The notes beneath the pieces were generated by a model. It worked only from the letters and a program-made list of their open reading frames with translations, was not told the origin of the DNA and did not search any database. Of a stretch of 15,384 bases of DNA, positions 5,482 through 12,497 are shown in pieces. The position numbers and the translations under genes were made by a program. Source of the DNA: Alphaproteobacteria bacterium (GTDB lineage: Bacteria > Pseudomonadota > Alphaproteobacteria > Micropepsales > Micropepsaceae); NCBI GenBank assembly GCA_003131925.1, contig PKWC01000174.1, positions 34,078 through 49,461 of the forward strand, written 5' to 3'. Numbering within the stretch: position 1 is the stretch's first letter; each line of letters begins with the position of its first letter.

Positions 5482-7809
5482 CTACCCGCAACGCGAAAAG
5501 CCGCAGGCGATGCAGACGTCGCAGTTCTCCTGCCGGATGAAGGATGGGCTGCCGCAGCGTGGGCAGGTGCGGCCGCGGCGTTCGCCCGCGGCCACTGCGA
5601 CAGATTCCGCCGTTTCGGGCTGCGTGAGGCGATCGCGCGGCGGCATGAAGCCCGTGGCGACGAGGTGACGTTCGATCACGTCGCCGATCGCCGCGAGCAG
5701 CGATGGCACGTACCGACCGCCCATCCATTGTCCACCACGCGGATCGAACACCGCTTTGAGTTCGTCGACGACGAAGGAGACGTCGCCGCCGCGGCGGAAC
5801 ACCGCGCTGATCATGCGCGTGAGCGCGAGTGTCCACGCATAGGCCTCCATGTTCTTGGAGTTGATGAACACTTCGAACGGCCGACGCCGCCCGTCCTTCT
5901 CGAGATCGTTGATGGTGATATAGAACGCATGGTCGGAATCGGGCCATTTTATCTTGTAGGTGTGGCCGAGAAGCGCTTCGGGCCGGTCGAGCGGCCTGGT
6001 GATATAGACGACGCCGCCAGACTCTTCGAAGGTCCGTGACGCCGCAGCGGGCATTGTGAGAGGAAGAGGCGGTTCCAGATCCGGCGTTTCCATCGTGGCT
6101 ATCGCCGGCGGTATGGCCAATGGAGCTTCTAGAACGGAGCCTCTGACATCGTTCGGACGGAAGGTGGTGCAGCCTTTGCAGCCGCTGTCATAGGCCTGCA
6201 TGTACACATTCTTGAACGCTTCGAAGGAAATCCCCACCGGGACATTGATGGTCTTGGAGATCGAACTGTCGACATGCTTCTGGGCCGCGGCCTGCATCGC
6301 CACATGCTCTTCCGGCGAAAGAGTCAGCGCGTTGACGAAATAATCGGGCAGAGACGCTTCGTCGCCGAACAATTCGCGGTATTTGCGCCAGGCATGGTCT
6401 GCGACCATTTCCTCGCGCCGCGTTCCGTCGGGCATGAGGAGCTTGCGCCCATAGGTGTAGGAGAACACGGGCTCGATGCCGCTCGAGACGTTCCCGGCGA
6501 AAAGCGAAATCGTGCCCGTCGGCGCAATCGAAGTGAGAAGCGCGTTGCGGATGCCGTGCGCTGCGATCGCATTGCGGATTTCCTCCGGCAACGACCGGAC
6601 ATGGGGGCGATCGAGATAGGCGTCGCGGTCGAAGAGAGGAAACGCGCCCTTTTCCTTTGCAATCTCGATGGAGGCCGAATAGGCGGCTCGCGAGAGTGTG
6701 GCGAGCCAGCGATCGACCAGTTCGAGACTCTGCGGCGAACCATACCGCGCGCGACAGAGGATCAACGCGTCGGCAAGGCCGGTGACGCCAAGTCCGATGC
6801 GCCGTTTCGCCATTGCTTCCTGCCGCTGCTCGGGGAGTGGAAAGCGCGAGATGTCGATCACATTATCGAGGAGGCGCACGCCGACGGTGGTGAGCCGCGC
6901 GAGTTCGCTCTCATCCAGATGCGCATCCTCCGCGAACGGGCTATGAACAAGCTTCGCGAGGTTTATCGAGCCGAGCAGACATGCGCCATAGGGAGGCAAC
7001 GGTTGTTCGCCGCAAGGATTGGTCGCGCGGATCGTCTCGCAATAGGCGAGATTGTTTTCCCGGTTGATGCGGTCGATGAAGATCACGCCGGGTTCGGCAT
7101 AGTCATAGGTCGCGCGCATGATGCGGTCCCATAGCGCGCGCGCCTGAAGCGTTCGATAGACCTTGCCGCCGAATTTGAGCTGCCACTCCGCATCGTTCCG
7201 CACCGCCTCCATGAAGGCGTCGCTCGCCAGCACCGAAAGGTTGAACATCGACAGCTGGCCCCGCGTGCGCTTGGCGTCGATGAAGGTTTCGATGTCGGGA
7301 TGGTCGCAGGCGAGCGTCGCCATCATGGCGCCGCGGCGCGATCCCGCCGACATGATCGTGCGGCACATCGCGTCCCACACGCCCATGAAGGACACCGGTC
7401 CCGACGCGTCGGCGCCGACGCCCGCAACCGGCGCGCCCTGCGGACGGAGCGTGGAGAAGTCGTAACCGACACCGCCGCCCTGTTGCATGGTGAGTGCGGC
7501 CTCGCGCAGATGCGCGAAGATGCCGCCCATATCATCGGGGATCGTGCCCATGACGAAGCAATTGAACAAAGTGACGCGGCGCGCGGTGCCGGCGCCGGCG
7601 ACGATGCGGCCGGCCGGAAGGAATCGGTGGCCTGCCAGCGCCCGGGCGAATTCGATCGCCCATTGCCGCCGCTTTTCCGGCGCTTCGGCCGCCGCTGCCG
7701 CCATTGCCACACGCGCCCAGCTGTCGACAAAGTCGCGGTCTATGGGCGTGCCGTCTGCCGCCTTGAAGCGGTATTTCATGTCCCAGATCTGATGGGAAAT
7801 ATCGGTCAT
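5482..7809 (-). CDS. nrdJ: Adenosylcobalamin-dependent (class II) ribonucleotide reductase
   Basis: Predicted to reduce ribonucleotides to deoxyribonucleotides using a thiyl radical made from coenzyme B12, with no need for oxygen. 775 residues. Landmarks: Cys84 in FNCFV and Cys277 (11 residues after the radical cysteine, as in the Thermotoga enzyme) as the reducing pair; the finger loop NPCGEQ with Asn264, radical Cys266 and Glu268; the phosphate-binding PTGTIS at 430-435; GCKGCT at 543-548; a proline-rich linker near 562-590; a TSCPD-type domain about 605-715; and a C-terminal cysteine cluster (Cys749, 752, 763, 766, 769, 774) that combines a zinc ribbon with a likely redox tail. ATG start with AAGG six bases upstream. 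A candidate promoter and SOS box lie upstream. Identification is firm. Confidence 0.96.
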   Translation of the reverse strand: MTDISHQIWDMKYRFKAADGTPIDRDFVDSWARVAMAAAAAEAPEKRRQWAIEFARALAGHRFLPAGRIVAGAGTARRVTLFNCFVMGTIPDDMGGIFAHLREAALTMQQGGGVGYDFSTLRPQGAPVAGVGADASGPVSFMGVWDAMCRTIMSAGSRRGAMMATLACDHPDIETFIDAKRTRGQLSMFNLSVLASDAFMEAVRNDAEWQLKFGGKVYRTLQARALWDRIMRATYDYAEPGVIFIDRINRENNLAYCETIRATNPCGEQPLPPYGACLLGSINLAKLVHSPFAEDAHLDESELARLTTVGVRLLDNVIDISRFPLPEQRQEAMAKRRIGLGVTGLADALILCRARYGSPQSLELVDRWLATLSRAAYSASIEIAKEKGAFPLFDRDAYLDRPHVRSLPEEIRNAIAAHGIRNALLTSIAPTGTISLFAGNVSSGIEPVFSYTYGRKLLMPDGTRREEMVADHAWRKYRELFGDEASLPDYFVNALTLSPEEHVAMQAAAQKHVDSSISKTINVPVGISFEAFKNVYMQAYDSGCKGCTTFRPNDVRGSVLEAPLAIPPAIATMETPDLEPPLPLTMPAAASRTFEESGGVVYITRPLDRPEALLGHTYKIKWPDSDHAFYITINDLEKDGRRRPFEVFINSKNMEAYAWTLALTRMISAVFRRGGDVSFVVDELKAVFDPRGGQWMGGRYVPSLLAAIGDVIERHLVATGFMPPRDRLTQPETAESVAVAAGERRGRTCPRCGSPSFIRQENCDVCIACGFSRCG

Positions 7810-7855
7810 GGCCTACCTTGACCGCCAGAGGACGGACCTCCGCAGGCGGGCCAGA

Positions 7856-7884
7856 AAGCTAACAACACCAACCGTTAAAGTCAA
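7856..7884 (-). promoter_or_regulatory. Candidate nrdJ promoter
   Basis: On the minus strand TTGACT (7884-7879), 17 bases, then TAGCTT (7861-7856). The -35 matches TTGACA at 5 of 6 positions; the -10 is weaker. The predicted start near 7848 leaves a leader of about 38 bases to the ATG, too short to hold a cobalamin riboswitch. Confidence 0.4.
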
Positions 7885-7889
7885 GAAAT

Positions 7890-7904
7890 GTTCCCTATAC
7901 GTTC
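7890..7904 (-). promoter_or_regulatory. Candidate LexA (SOS) box upstream of nrdJ
   Basis: GTTCCCTATACGTTC on the plus strand fits exactly the alphaproteobacterial LexA operator GTTC-N7-GTTC. Its nearer edge is five bases upstream of the candidate -35 element, where a bound repressor would block RNA polymerase. A motif with eight fixed bases is expected by chance less than once in 15 kb on both strands, so position matters more than mere presence. Confidence 0.5.
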
Positions 7905-7966
7905 TGGTAGTTGTACAAAATACAGGAGATGCCGAATATGGACGCTAATGGATTGCCTCAAAAATC

Positions 7967-8071
7967 TTAACGCAGAGGCCGCGGTGGGAGCGCGGAGCAA
8001 CACATAGCGCGCGGTACGTGCAAAAAAATTCCTTCGCGGCCTCCGCGCAACCTCTGCGACCTCCGCGTTAA
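7967..8071. repeat. GC-rich palindromic intergenic repeat, family C
   Basis: The left arm starts TTAACGCAGAGG at 7967. The right arm, read on the minus strand from 8071, starts TTAACGCGGAGG and continues in parallel; by eye about 25 of 31 positions agree. The spacer has an A7 run. Tandem CGCAGAGG / CGCGGAGG units are typical of dispersed repeats seen in several bacterial phyla. The right arm carries the plsC stop codon. The rest of the 258-base gap between plsC and nrdJ holds only the nrdJ promoter region. Confidence 0.75.
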
Positions 8072-8814
8072 AACTTTTGCTTGCCGGAATGGGAATTCAC
8101 GCGCGTCAGCAGCACGCGGCCTTCGCGGAGCAGTTCCCCGGTCGTCTGTTCGATGCGTTCTTCGAGGATGGCCATGAATTCGTTCCGCTTCAGGCCGGGA
8201 GGTATGGGCGTGAGAAACTGGATGACGATCAGGCCGGGCTTCTTGAGGAAACCTGTCCAGAACAATCCGGAATTGAGCGACACGGGCACGCAGGCAATAT
8301 CGAGCCCCTGGTAGAGCGCGACGACGCCGGACTTGTAGTCGGGCGACGCACCAACAGGCTTTCGCGTGCCTTCCGGAAAGACGACGATTCCGAGGCCCTG
8401 GGCCAATGCGTCACGCGAGGCTCTCGTCATCGCGCGCAAGGCAATGCCACCGCCCCGACGATCTATGGCGATCATGCCCACCTTGCGCGCGTACCAGCCG
8501 TAGAAGGGAACGCGCATCAGTTCGCGCTTGAGCACGAAGACCGGGTCTCCCAGAAGAAAGAACAGGGCAACCGTGTCCCACATCGACATGTGCTTGGAAG
8601 CGACGAGCGCGGGCATGGCGGGAATTTCGCCGCGAACTTCGTAGTCGAGCGCGGCAAACACTCTCAGACCCCACAATATGCCCGCGCACCAGCTCCGCGC
8701 CGCAATGACGGCGCCGCGTCTGGGCAGAACGAGGGCAGGCAGGAATACGACGTGCAGGACGATGCTGATGAGGAGAAACCAGACGATGAAGACGATGGAG
8801 CGCAGCCAGATCAT
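8068..8814 (-). CDS. plsC: 1-acyl-sn-glycerol-3-phosphate acyltransferase (PlsC family)
   Basis: Predicted to add the second acyl chain to lysophosphatidic acid, giving phosphatidic acid, at the inner membrane. 248 residues. An N-terminal hydrophobic stretch (about 5-30) anchors it. The catalytic HX4D motif is KHMSMWD with His75 and Asp80, the second block is around FYGWYARKVGMIAIDR, the substrate-binding FPEGTR is at 146-151, and VPVSLNSG follows as the fourth block. The ATG overlaps the ydcF stop (ATGA), making it the last gene of the ftsE-ftsX-ydcF-plsC cluster. The TAA stop lies inside a palindromic repeat, so the last residues (GKQKF) may not be ancestral. The family is firm; the exact acyl acceptor is inferred. 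Confidence 0.92.
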   Translation of the reverse strand: MIWLRSIVFIVWFLLISIVLHVVFLPALVLPRRGAVIAARSWCAGILWGLRVFAALDYEVRGEIPAMPALVASKHMSMWDTVALFFLLGDPVFVLKRELMRVPFYGWYARKVGMIAIDRRGGGIALRAMTRASRDALAQGLGIVVFPEGTRKPVGASPDYKSGVVALYQGLDIACVPVSLNSGLFWTGFLKKPGLIVIQFLTPIPPGLKRNEFMAILEERIEQTTGELLREGRVLLTRVNSHSGKQKF

Positions 8815-9476
8815 GGGGGGCCGGAGATGGAAACCGCGGCGGCGCCCGTTCCGCCCCCTTGCGCCGGAGCTTCATTTCCGCGCGCCGCGCGAACGACGCT
8901 GGTGAGGGCGACCGCGCCCAGATATTTGGCGTATTCGAATTGCAGGATGCGCATCGAGCCGGGATCGAGCCACCAGTTCCGATCCGAAAGAATTTCGGGG
9001 ACGGGATATGGTACGAGCCTGATGCCGGGCATGGCGGTCGAGAATTCCGCGAGGCTCCTTGGCATGTGATAGTTCGCCGTGACGATGACGAGGCTGCGGT
9101 ATCCGTGCGCGCGCACCCAGGCTGCAGCTTCCACGGCGTTGCCATGTGTGTTCGTCGCCGAGAAGCCGAGATCGGCACAGCAATCGAAGCGGCGCCCGCC
9201 ATGCACGAGTCGCCTCAGCCGGTCCTTTGTCATGAAGGGGTGAACGCCCGTGATCAGCAATCGCCGGCCCACGCCGCGTTCGAACAGAGCCACGGCCTTG
9301 TCGAGCCTGTCCTCACCGCCGGTCAACGTCACGATCGCGTCGGCGCGCACCGCGTTCGGCGCGGAAGCCGAAAGGTCCGTGACGAAAGCGGCAAAGCCCG
9401 CGAAATAGGCCGCGACCAGAACCATGGCCGCGACCCAGAATATACGTTCGAGGACCGATGCGTGCGCGGCGTTCAA
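8811..9476 (-). CDS. YdcF family (DUF218) membrane protein
   Basis: 221 residues with one N-terminal membrane helix (about 11-32) and a DUF218 domain, a Rossmann-like fold linked to envelope biology (SanA, YdcF and ElyC are relatives). Visible family blocks are DAIVTLTGGEDRL (46-58), LLITGV (73-78), ATNTHGNAVE (107-116) and TANYHMPRS (133-141). The precise reaction is unknown. The start is a TTG at 9476 with GAGG seven bases upstream; the next in-frame ATG would cut the membrane helix. The stop overlaps the plsC start. The gap to ftsX is 60 bases. Position between ftsX and plsC suggests a role in cell wall or lipid-linked intermediates, which is inference. Confidence 0.87.
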   Translation of the reverse strand: MNAAHASVLERIFWVAAMVLVAAYFAGFAAFVTDLSASAPNAVRADAIVTLTGGEDRLDKAVALFERGVGRRLLITGVHPFMTKDRLRRLVHGGRRFDCCADLGFSATNTHGNAVEAAAWVRAHGYRSLVIVTANYHMPRSLAEFSTAMPGIRLVPYPVPEILSDRNWWLDPGSMRILQFEYAKYLGAVALTSVVRAARGNEAPAQGGGTGAAAVSISGPP

Positions 9477-9536
9477 GTTGCATCCTCAATGTCGGGCAGG
9501 CGCGCCCCCGAAAATCCCGGCGCACCCTTCGCCACT

Positions 9537-10442
9537 TCAGTAGTTCCGGCCGAGCGCGGCAAGAATGGAAAGCCTTGCCGTGACGAGCGCAATGATACCC
9601 GAACCGGCCGGCACTGCGAGAAGCCACGCCAGCTCCCACGGGCCGAGGCTCAAGGGCGGCAGGAAGGGCACAGGCTCGAGCCCGGCGAATTCGAGACTTC
9701 CCGCCACAACAAACAGAACACCGGCCAGGGTTGTGCCGAGCGCAGACGCCGCCAGCGCGGAAACGCAATAGTGCCATTCGAACGAGCGTGCGACGAAGCC
9801 CGCCCGTGCGCCCATCTGGTGAAGCAGGGACACGATGTCGTGATGGGCTGCAAGCCCGGCGCGCGTGGCGAAAGTGACCGCGGCCGCCGTGGCGATGGCG
9901 ATCAGGCCGAGAATGCACCAGGACGTCCAGATGACGGCGTCGGCCGCGCGCCTGAGCCGCAGAATCCATCGCGCATGATCGTCAAGCAGCGCGTCGGGCG
10001 CGGCCTGCCGCAATTGCTTGCCGAGCCGGGAGACGTCTAAGTCGGCGCCGGGTCGCAAGGTCGCGTCCACCAGACGCGGCAGCGGCAATTCCTTCACCAG
10101 CGCAGCGGAGCCCAGCCACGGCTCGACGAGGGCGCGCGTCTCGGCGTCACTCATCAGCCGCACCCGCATGATCCCTCTCGTTTCGTGCAGGACAGACAGC
10201 ACTGCATCCGTTTCCGCCTGCCATTTTGCGTCGATGACATCGGCGCCGCCCTGCGTGGGCGCAAGAATCTGGACCGTCAGTCCCGCCGACAGCCCCGCCC
10301 GCCAGCTTTGCGCGGTCCGTCCGGCGACAAGCGAGGCGCAGAGCGCGAGCGCGGCGAGGAACGCCATCACCGCGATCACCACATCAAGCGGTGCCGCGCC
10401 TTTCCAGCGGGGCAAAATCCGGCCCGGCCGCTCGGCGCTCAT
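9537..10442 (-). CDS. ftsX: Cell division ABC transporter permease FtsX
   Basis: Membrane partner of FtsE; in other bacteria FtsEX transmits ATP-driven conformational change to periplasmic cell-wall hydrolase activators at the septum and does not transport a substrate. 301 residues with four predicted helices at about 20-40, 170-191, 224-250 and 269-290, and a periplasmic domain between helices 1 and 2 (about 45-165), which is the FtsX topology. LLHQMGARAGFV after helix 2 matches the cytoplasmic loop that in homologues reads close to L-x-x-VGA-T. The ATG overlaps the ftsE stop (ATGA). Sequence conservation in this family is low; the call depends on topology plus adjacency to ftsE. Confidence 0.9.
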   Translation of the reverse strand: MSAERPGRILPRWKGAAPLDVVIAVMAFLAALALCASLVAGRTAQSWRAGLSAGLTVQILAPTQGGADVIDAKWQAETDAVLSVLHETRGIMRVRLMSDAETRALVEPWLGSAALVKELPLPRLVDATLRPGADLDVSRLGKQLRQAAPDALLDDHARWILRLRRAADAVIWTSWCILGLIAIATAAAVTFATRAGLAAHHDIVSLLHQMGARAGFVARSFEWHYCVSALAASALGTTLAGVLFVVAGSLEFAGLEPVPFLPPLSLGPWELAWLLAVPAGSGIIALVTARLSILAALGRNY

Positions 10443-11110
10443 GAGCGGGGCGCCCTCAATTGCACGAGCCGCCCGTCCACGAGGCGCATTTCCCGCGCCT
10501 GGGTGCGCTCGAGCAGGGAACGATCATGGGTTGCGATCAGCACGGTCGTGCCCAACCGGTTCAATTCCGCGAACAGCCTAATGAGCCTCTGCGCGATGTC
10601 CGCATCGACATTGCCGGTCGGCTCGTCCGCCAGGAGAAGGTCAGGCCGCGCGACCACTGCACGGGCAATCGCCACCCGTTGCTGTTCGCCACCGGAGAGC
10701 GTGGGCGGTTTCGCCTGCAGCTTTTCGCCGAGGCCCACCCAGGCGAGCAACTCTTCGACATCGCGAGCGTAATCGCTCGCCCGGCGGCCTGCCAGACGCA
10801 ACGGCAGCGCGACATTGTCGAAAGCCGAAAGATGATCGAGAAGCCGGAAATCCTGGAACACCACTCCGATGCGACGGCGCAGCGCCGGCTGAATGGATCG
10901 CCTTGTAGTGGCGAGATCATGACCGAAGAGCGTGATAAGACCCCGCGTCGGCGGCTCCGCCAGGAACATCAGCTTGAGAAGAGTGGTTTTTCCCGCGCCC
11001 GAGGCTCCGGTCAGGAAGGTGAAAGATCCAGCTTCGAGCAGAAAAGTCACGTCGCGCAGGACTTCGGCGCCCGCGCCGAAGCGCATCCCGACGTTTTCAA
11101 ACCGCAGCAT
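10439..11110 (-). CDS. ftsE: Cell division ATP-binding protein FtsE
   Basis: ABC ATPase of 223 residues (E. coli FtsE has 222). Walker A is GASGAGKTT with Lys41, the Q-loop is VVFQDFRLLDHLSAFDN with Gln86, the signature LSGGEQQR is at 138-145, Walker B LLLADEPTGNVD starts near 158 and the H-loop is ATHDRSLL with His195. The frame is open to 11173, but the ATG at 11110 has GAGG four bases upstream and begins at the usual place (MLRFENVGMRFG). FtsE drives FtsX to control septal peptidoglycan hydrolysis. It is the first gene of a leftward cluster and diverges from the zinc-ribbon gene across a 158-base gap. Confidence 0.94.
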   Translation of the reverse strand: MLRFENVGMRFGAGAEVLRDVTFLLEAGSFTFLTGASGAGKTTLLKLMFLAEPPTRGLITLFGHDLATTRRSIQPALRRRIGVVFQDFRLLDHLSAFDNVALPLRLAGRRASDYARDVEELLAWVGLGEKLQAKPPTLSGGEQQRVAIARAVVARPDLLLADEPTGNVDADIAQRLIRLFAELNRLGTTVLIATHDRSLLERTQAREMRLVDGRLVQLRAPRS

Positions 11111-11268
11111 CGCGCCTCGATCGAGCGCCCCATAGCGCCTTGCCCGCATCGCGAATATCGCAGCCGCGCGCACGGCTCAAGTCTTGCGGCACGAAACGAA
11201 TCACAGCCGCATGTCTGCGATATCGTCTGCGCTTGCATCGTATTGGGGCAAGTGCGTGTATCGGCATC

Positions 11269-11967
11269 ATGATCCTCGCCTGCCCAGAGTGCCGGACTCG
11301 CTATCAGACGGATGCCCTGAATTTTCCGCCCGCCGGGCGCAAGGTAAGATGCGCAAAGTGCGGCCATATCTGGCATCAGCAGGCACCCCAACGGGAGGTG
11401 GAACTTGCGCCCGGGCAGGAAACTTCCGCTTCTGCCACGGCTGCTCCTCGTGCCGTAGCGTTGGCAGGTTTCGCCAGCAGACCCGTCACCCGTTTAGTGG
11501 CCGCAAAGCGCGCGCGGCGCCCACGGGCGGAGAAGCTTGGCATCGTGGCGGGTTGGTCCGGACTCATCGCAATGATTCTTGTTGCCGGATGGACGGGATT
11601 GCACTTCCGCCAGGAAATCGTGTCGCTGTGGCCCCAATCGTCGTCGCTTTACGAACTGATTGGCGCCGCAGCCAGCGCAAAGGGAATCGCCATTGTCGAC
11701 CCGGCTTTTCACCGCGAATTCGAACACGGTCAGCCGGTGCTGGCCGTCACGGGTCGTCTGGTCAATACGTCCTCGCGCGAGGTGGGCGTGCCAGCGATCC
11801 GGGTGGCGCTCATCGATCGTGACGAACGCGAACTCTGTCACTGGACGATCAGTCCGTCGCAGCCCACCCTTCGCCCCGGGCAATCGGTGAAATTCTTCAC
11901 CCAGCTATCGAGTCCGCCCGCGGGCGCGCGCCACCTCGAGATGCGTTTTGCGGCGAGCCGGGAATGA
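11269..11967 (+). CDS. MJ0042-type zinc ribbon / DUF3426 membrane protein
   Basis: 232 residues. The N-terminus MILACPECRTRYQ with CGHIWHQ is an MJ0042 zinc ribbon, its Zn ligands being Cys5, Cys8, Cys28 and Cys31. A basic, low-complexity linker (about 45-90) leads to one membrane helix (about 91-110) and a beta-rich C-terminal domain of the DUF3426 type (GRLVNTSSREVGVPAIRVALIDR region, TLRPGQSVKFF). This arrangement places the zinc ribbon in the cytoplasm and the C-terminal domain in the periplasm. Function is unknown; similar proteins are often annotated as putative regulators or Zn-finger proteins. The ATG at 11269 is chosen because it places the CPEC motif at the very N-terminus, although no strong ribosome site precedes it. 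The stop overlaps the next gene by ATGA. Confidence 0.87.
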   Translation: MILACPECRTRYQTDALNFPPAGRKVRCAKCGHIWHQQAPQREVELAPGQETSASATAAPRAVALAGFASRPVTRLVAAKRARRPRAEKLGIVAGWSGLIAMILVAGWTGLHFRQEIVSLWPQSSSLYELIGAAASAKGIAIVDPAFHREFEHGQPVLAVTGRLVNTSSREVGVPAIRVALIDRDERELCHWTISPSQPTLRPGQSVKFFTQLSSPPAGARHLEMRFAASRE

Positions 11968-12497
11968 ATGACCAGCCTAATCTTCCGGTGCTGTTTTCAC
12001 AAATTCAAATCAGCACGCGCGTCGCGGCGCTCGCCGGTGAAATTTCTTCGATGAGCGATCTGCCCAATTTGGCGCTGCCTATTCTCATCGGGGGGTTCGT
12101 CTTTGCGGCGGATCTGTTGCGCGCGCTCGACGAGTGCGGCCTCTCGCTGCCGGTCGAATTTCTGCGGCTCTCGAGGTATGGCGATGCCCGCGTCGCCCTG
12201 CGCGAACCCCGTATCGTCATGGGCCCCGGCGAACACGTGCGCGGCCAGCACGTACTCATCATCGACGGCGTTCTCGATCGTGGGCACACTCTCGATGCGG
12301 CGCGCCGCAATGTTTTGGAAACAGGAGCGCGGGTGGTCACGACAGCGGTTGTCATCGACAAGCGGCGGAGCGGCGCGCGTCTCAGTGCCGATTTCGCCGC
12401 CTTCACCGACGTGCCGCATTTTGTCGTGGGCTATGGCATGGACGATGCCGGCAGGCTTCGCTCGCTGCCCTACATTGCCGCGGTCGAACAAGCATGA
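11964..12497 (+). CDS. hpt: Hypoxanthine phosphoribosyltransferase-like protein
   Basis: Predicted purine salvage enzyme that joins hypoxanthine or guanine to PRPP. 177 residues, normal for bacterial Hpt. Family features: PILIGGFVFAADLLRAL near 39-55 (PPi loop region), LSRYGD at 69-74, the PRPP loop LIIDGVLDRGHTL at 98-110, VVIDKR at 128-133, and the C-terminal base-binding PHFVVGYGMDDAGRLRSLPYIA. The PRPP loop normally has two adjacent acidic residues (ED or DD); here they are Asp101-Gly102, while the catalytic Asp105 is kept. That may lower activity or change its use. It is joined by ATGA overlaps to the gene before and the gene after. The family is firm; full activity is uncertain. Confidence 0.88.
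   Translation: MNDQPNLPVLFSQIQISTRVAALAGEISSMSDLPNLALPILIGGFVFAADLLRALDECGLSLPVEFLRLSRYGDARVALREPRIVMGPGEHVRGQHVLIIDGVLDRGHTLDAARRNVLETGARVVTTAVVIDKRRSGARLSADFAAFTDVPHFVVGYGMDDAGRLRSLPYIAAVEQA

Noticed and set aside
7810..7966. Cobalamin riboswitch or NrdR box in the nrdJ leader
   Set aside because: No B12-box sequence resembling GCCACTG followed by the conserved core is visible, and the predicted leader is under 50 bases. No paired NrdR-box palindromes were seen.
7929..7970. Plus-strand mini-frame of 13 codons (MPNMDANGLPQKS) with AGGAG near its start
   Set aside because: Too short, the site abuts the first ATG, and it ends in the palindromic repeat; no reason to think it is translated.
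11111..11268. Sigma-70 promoters in the ftsE / zinc-ribbon divergent gap
   Set aside because: Transcription must start here in both directions, but candidate hexamers such as TTGCAT with GTGTAT are too weak to list.
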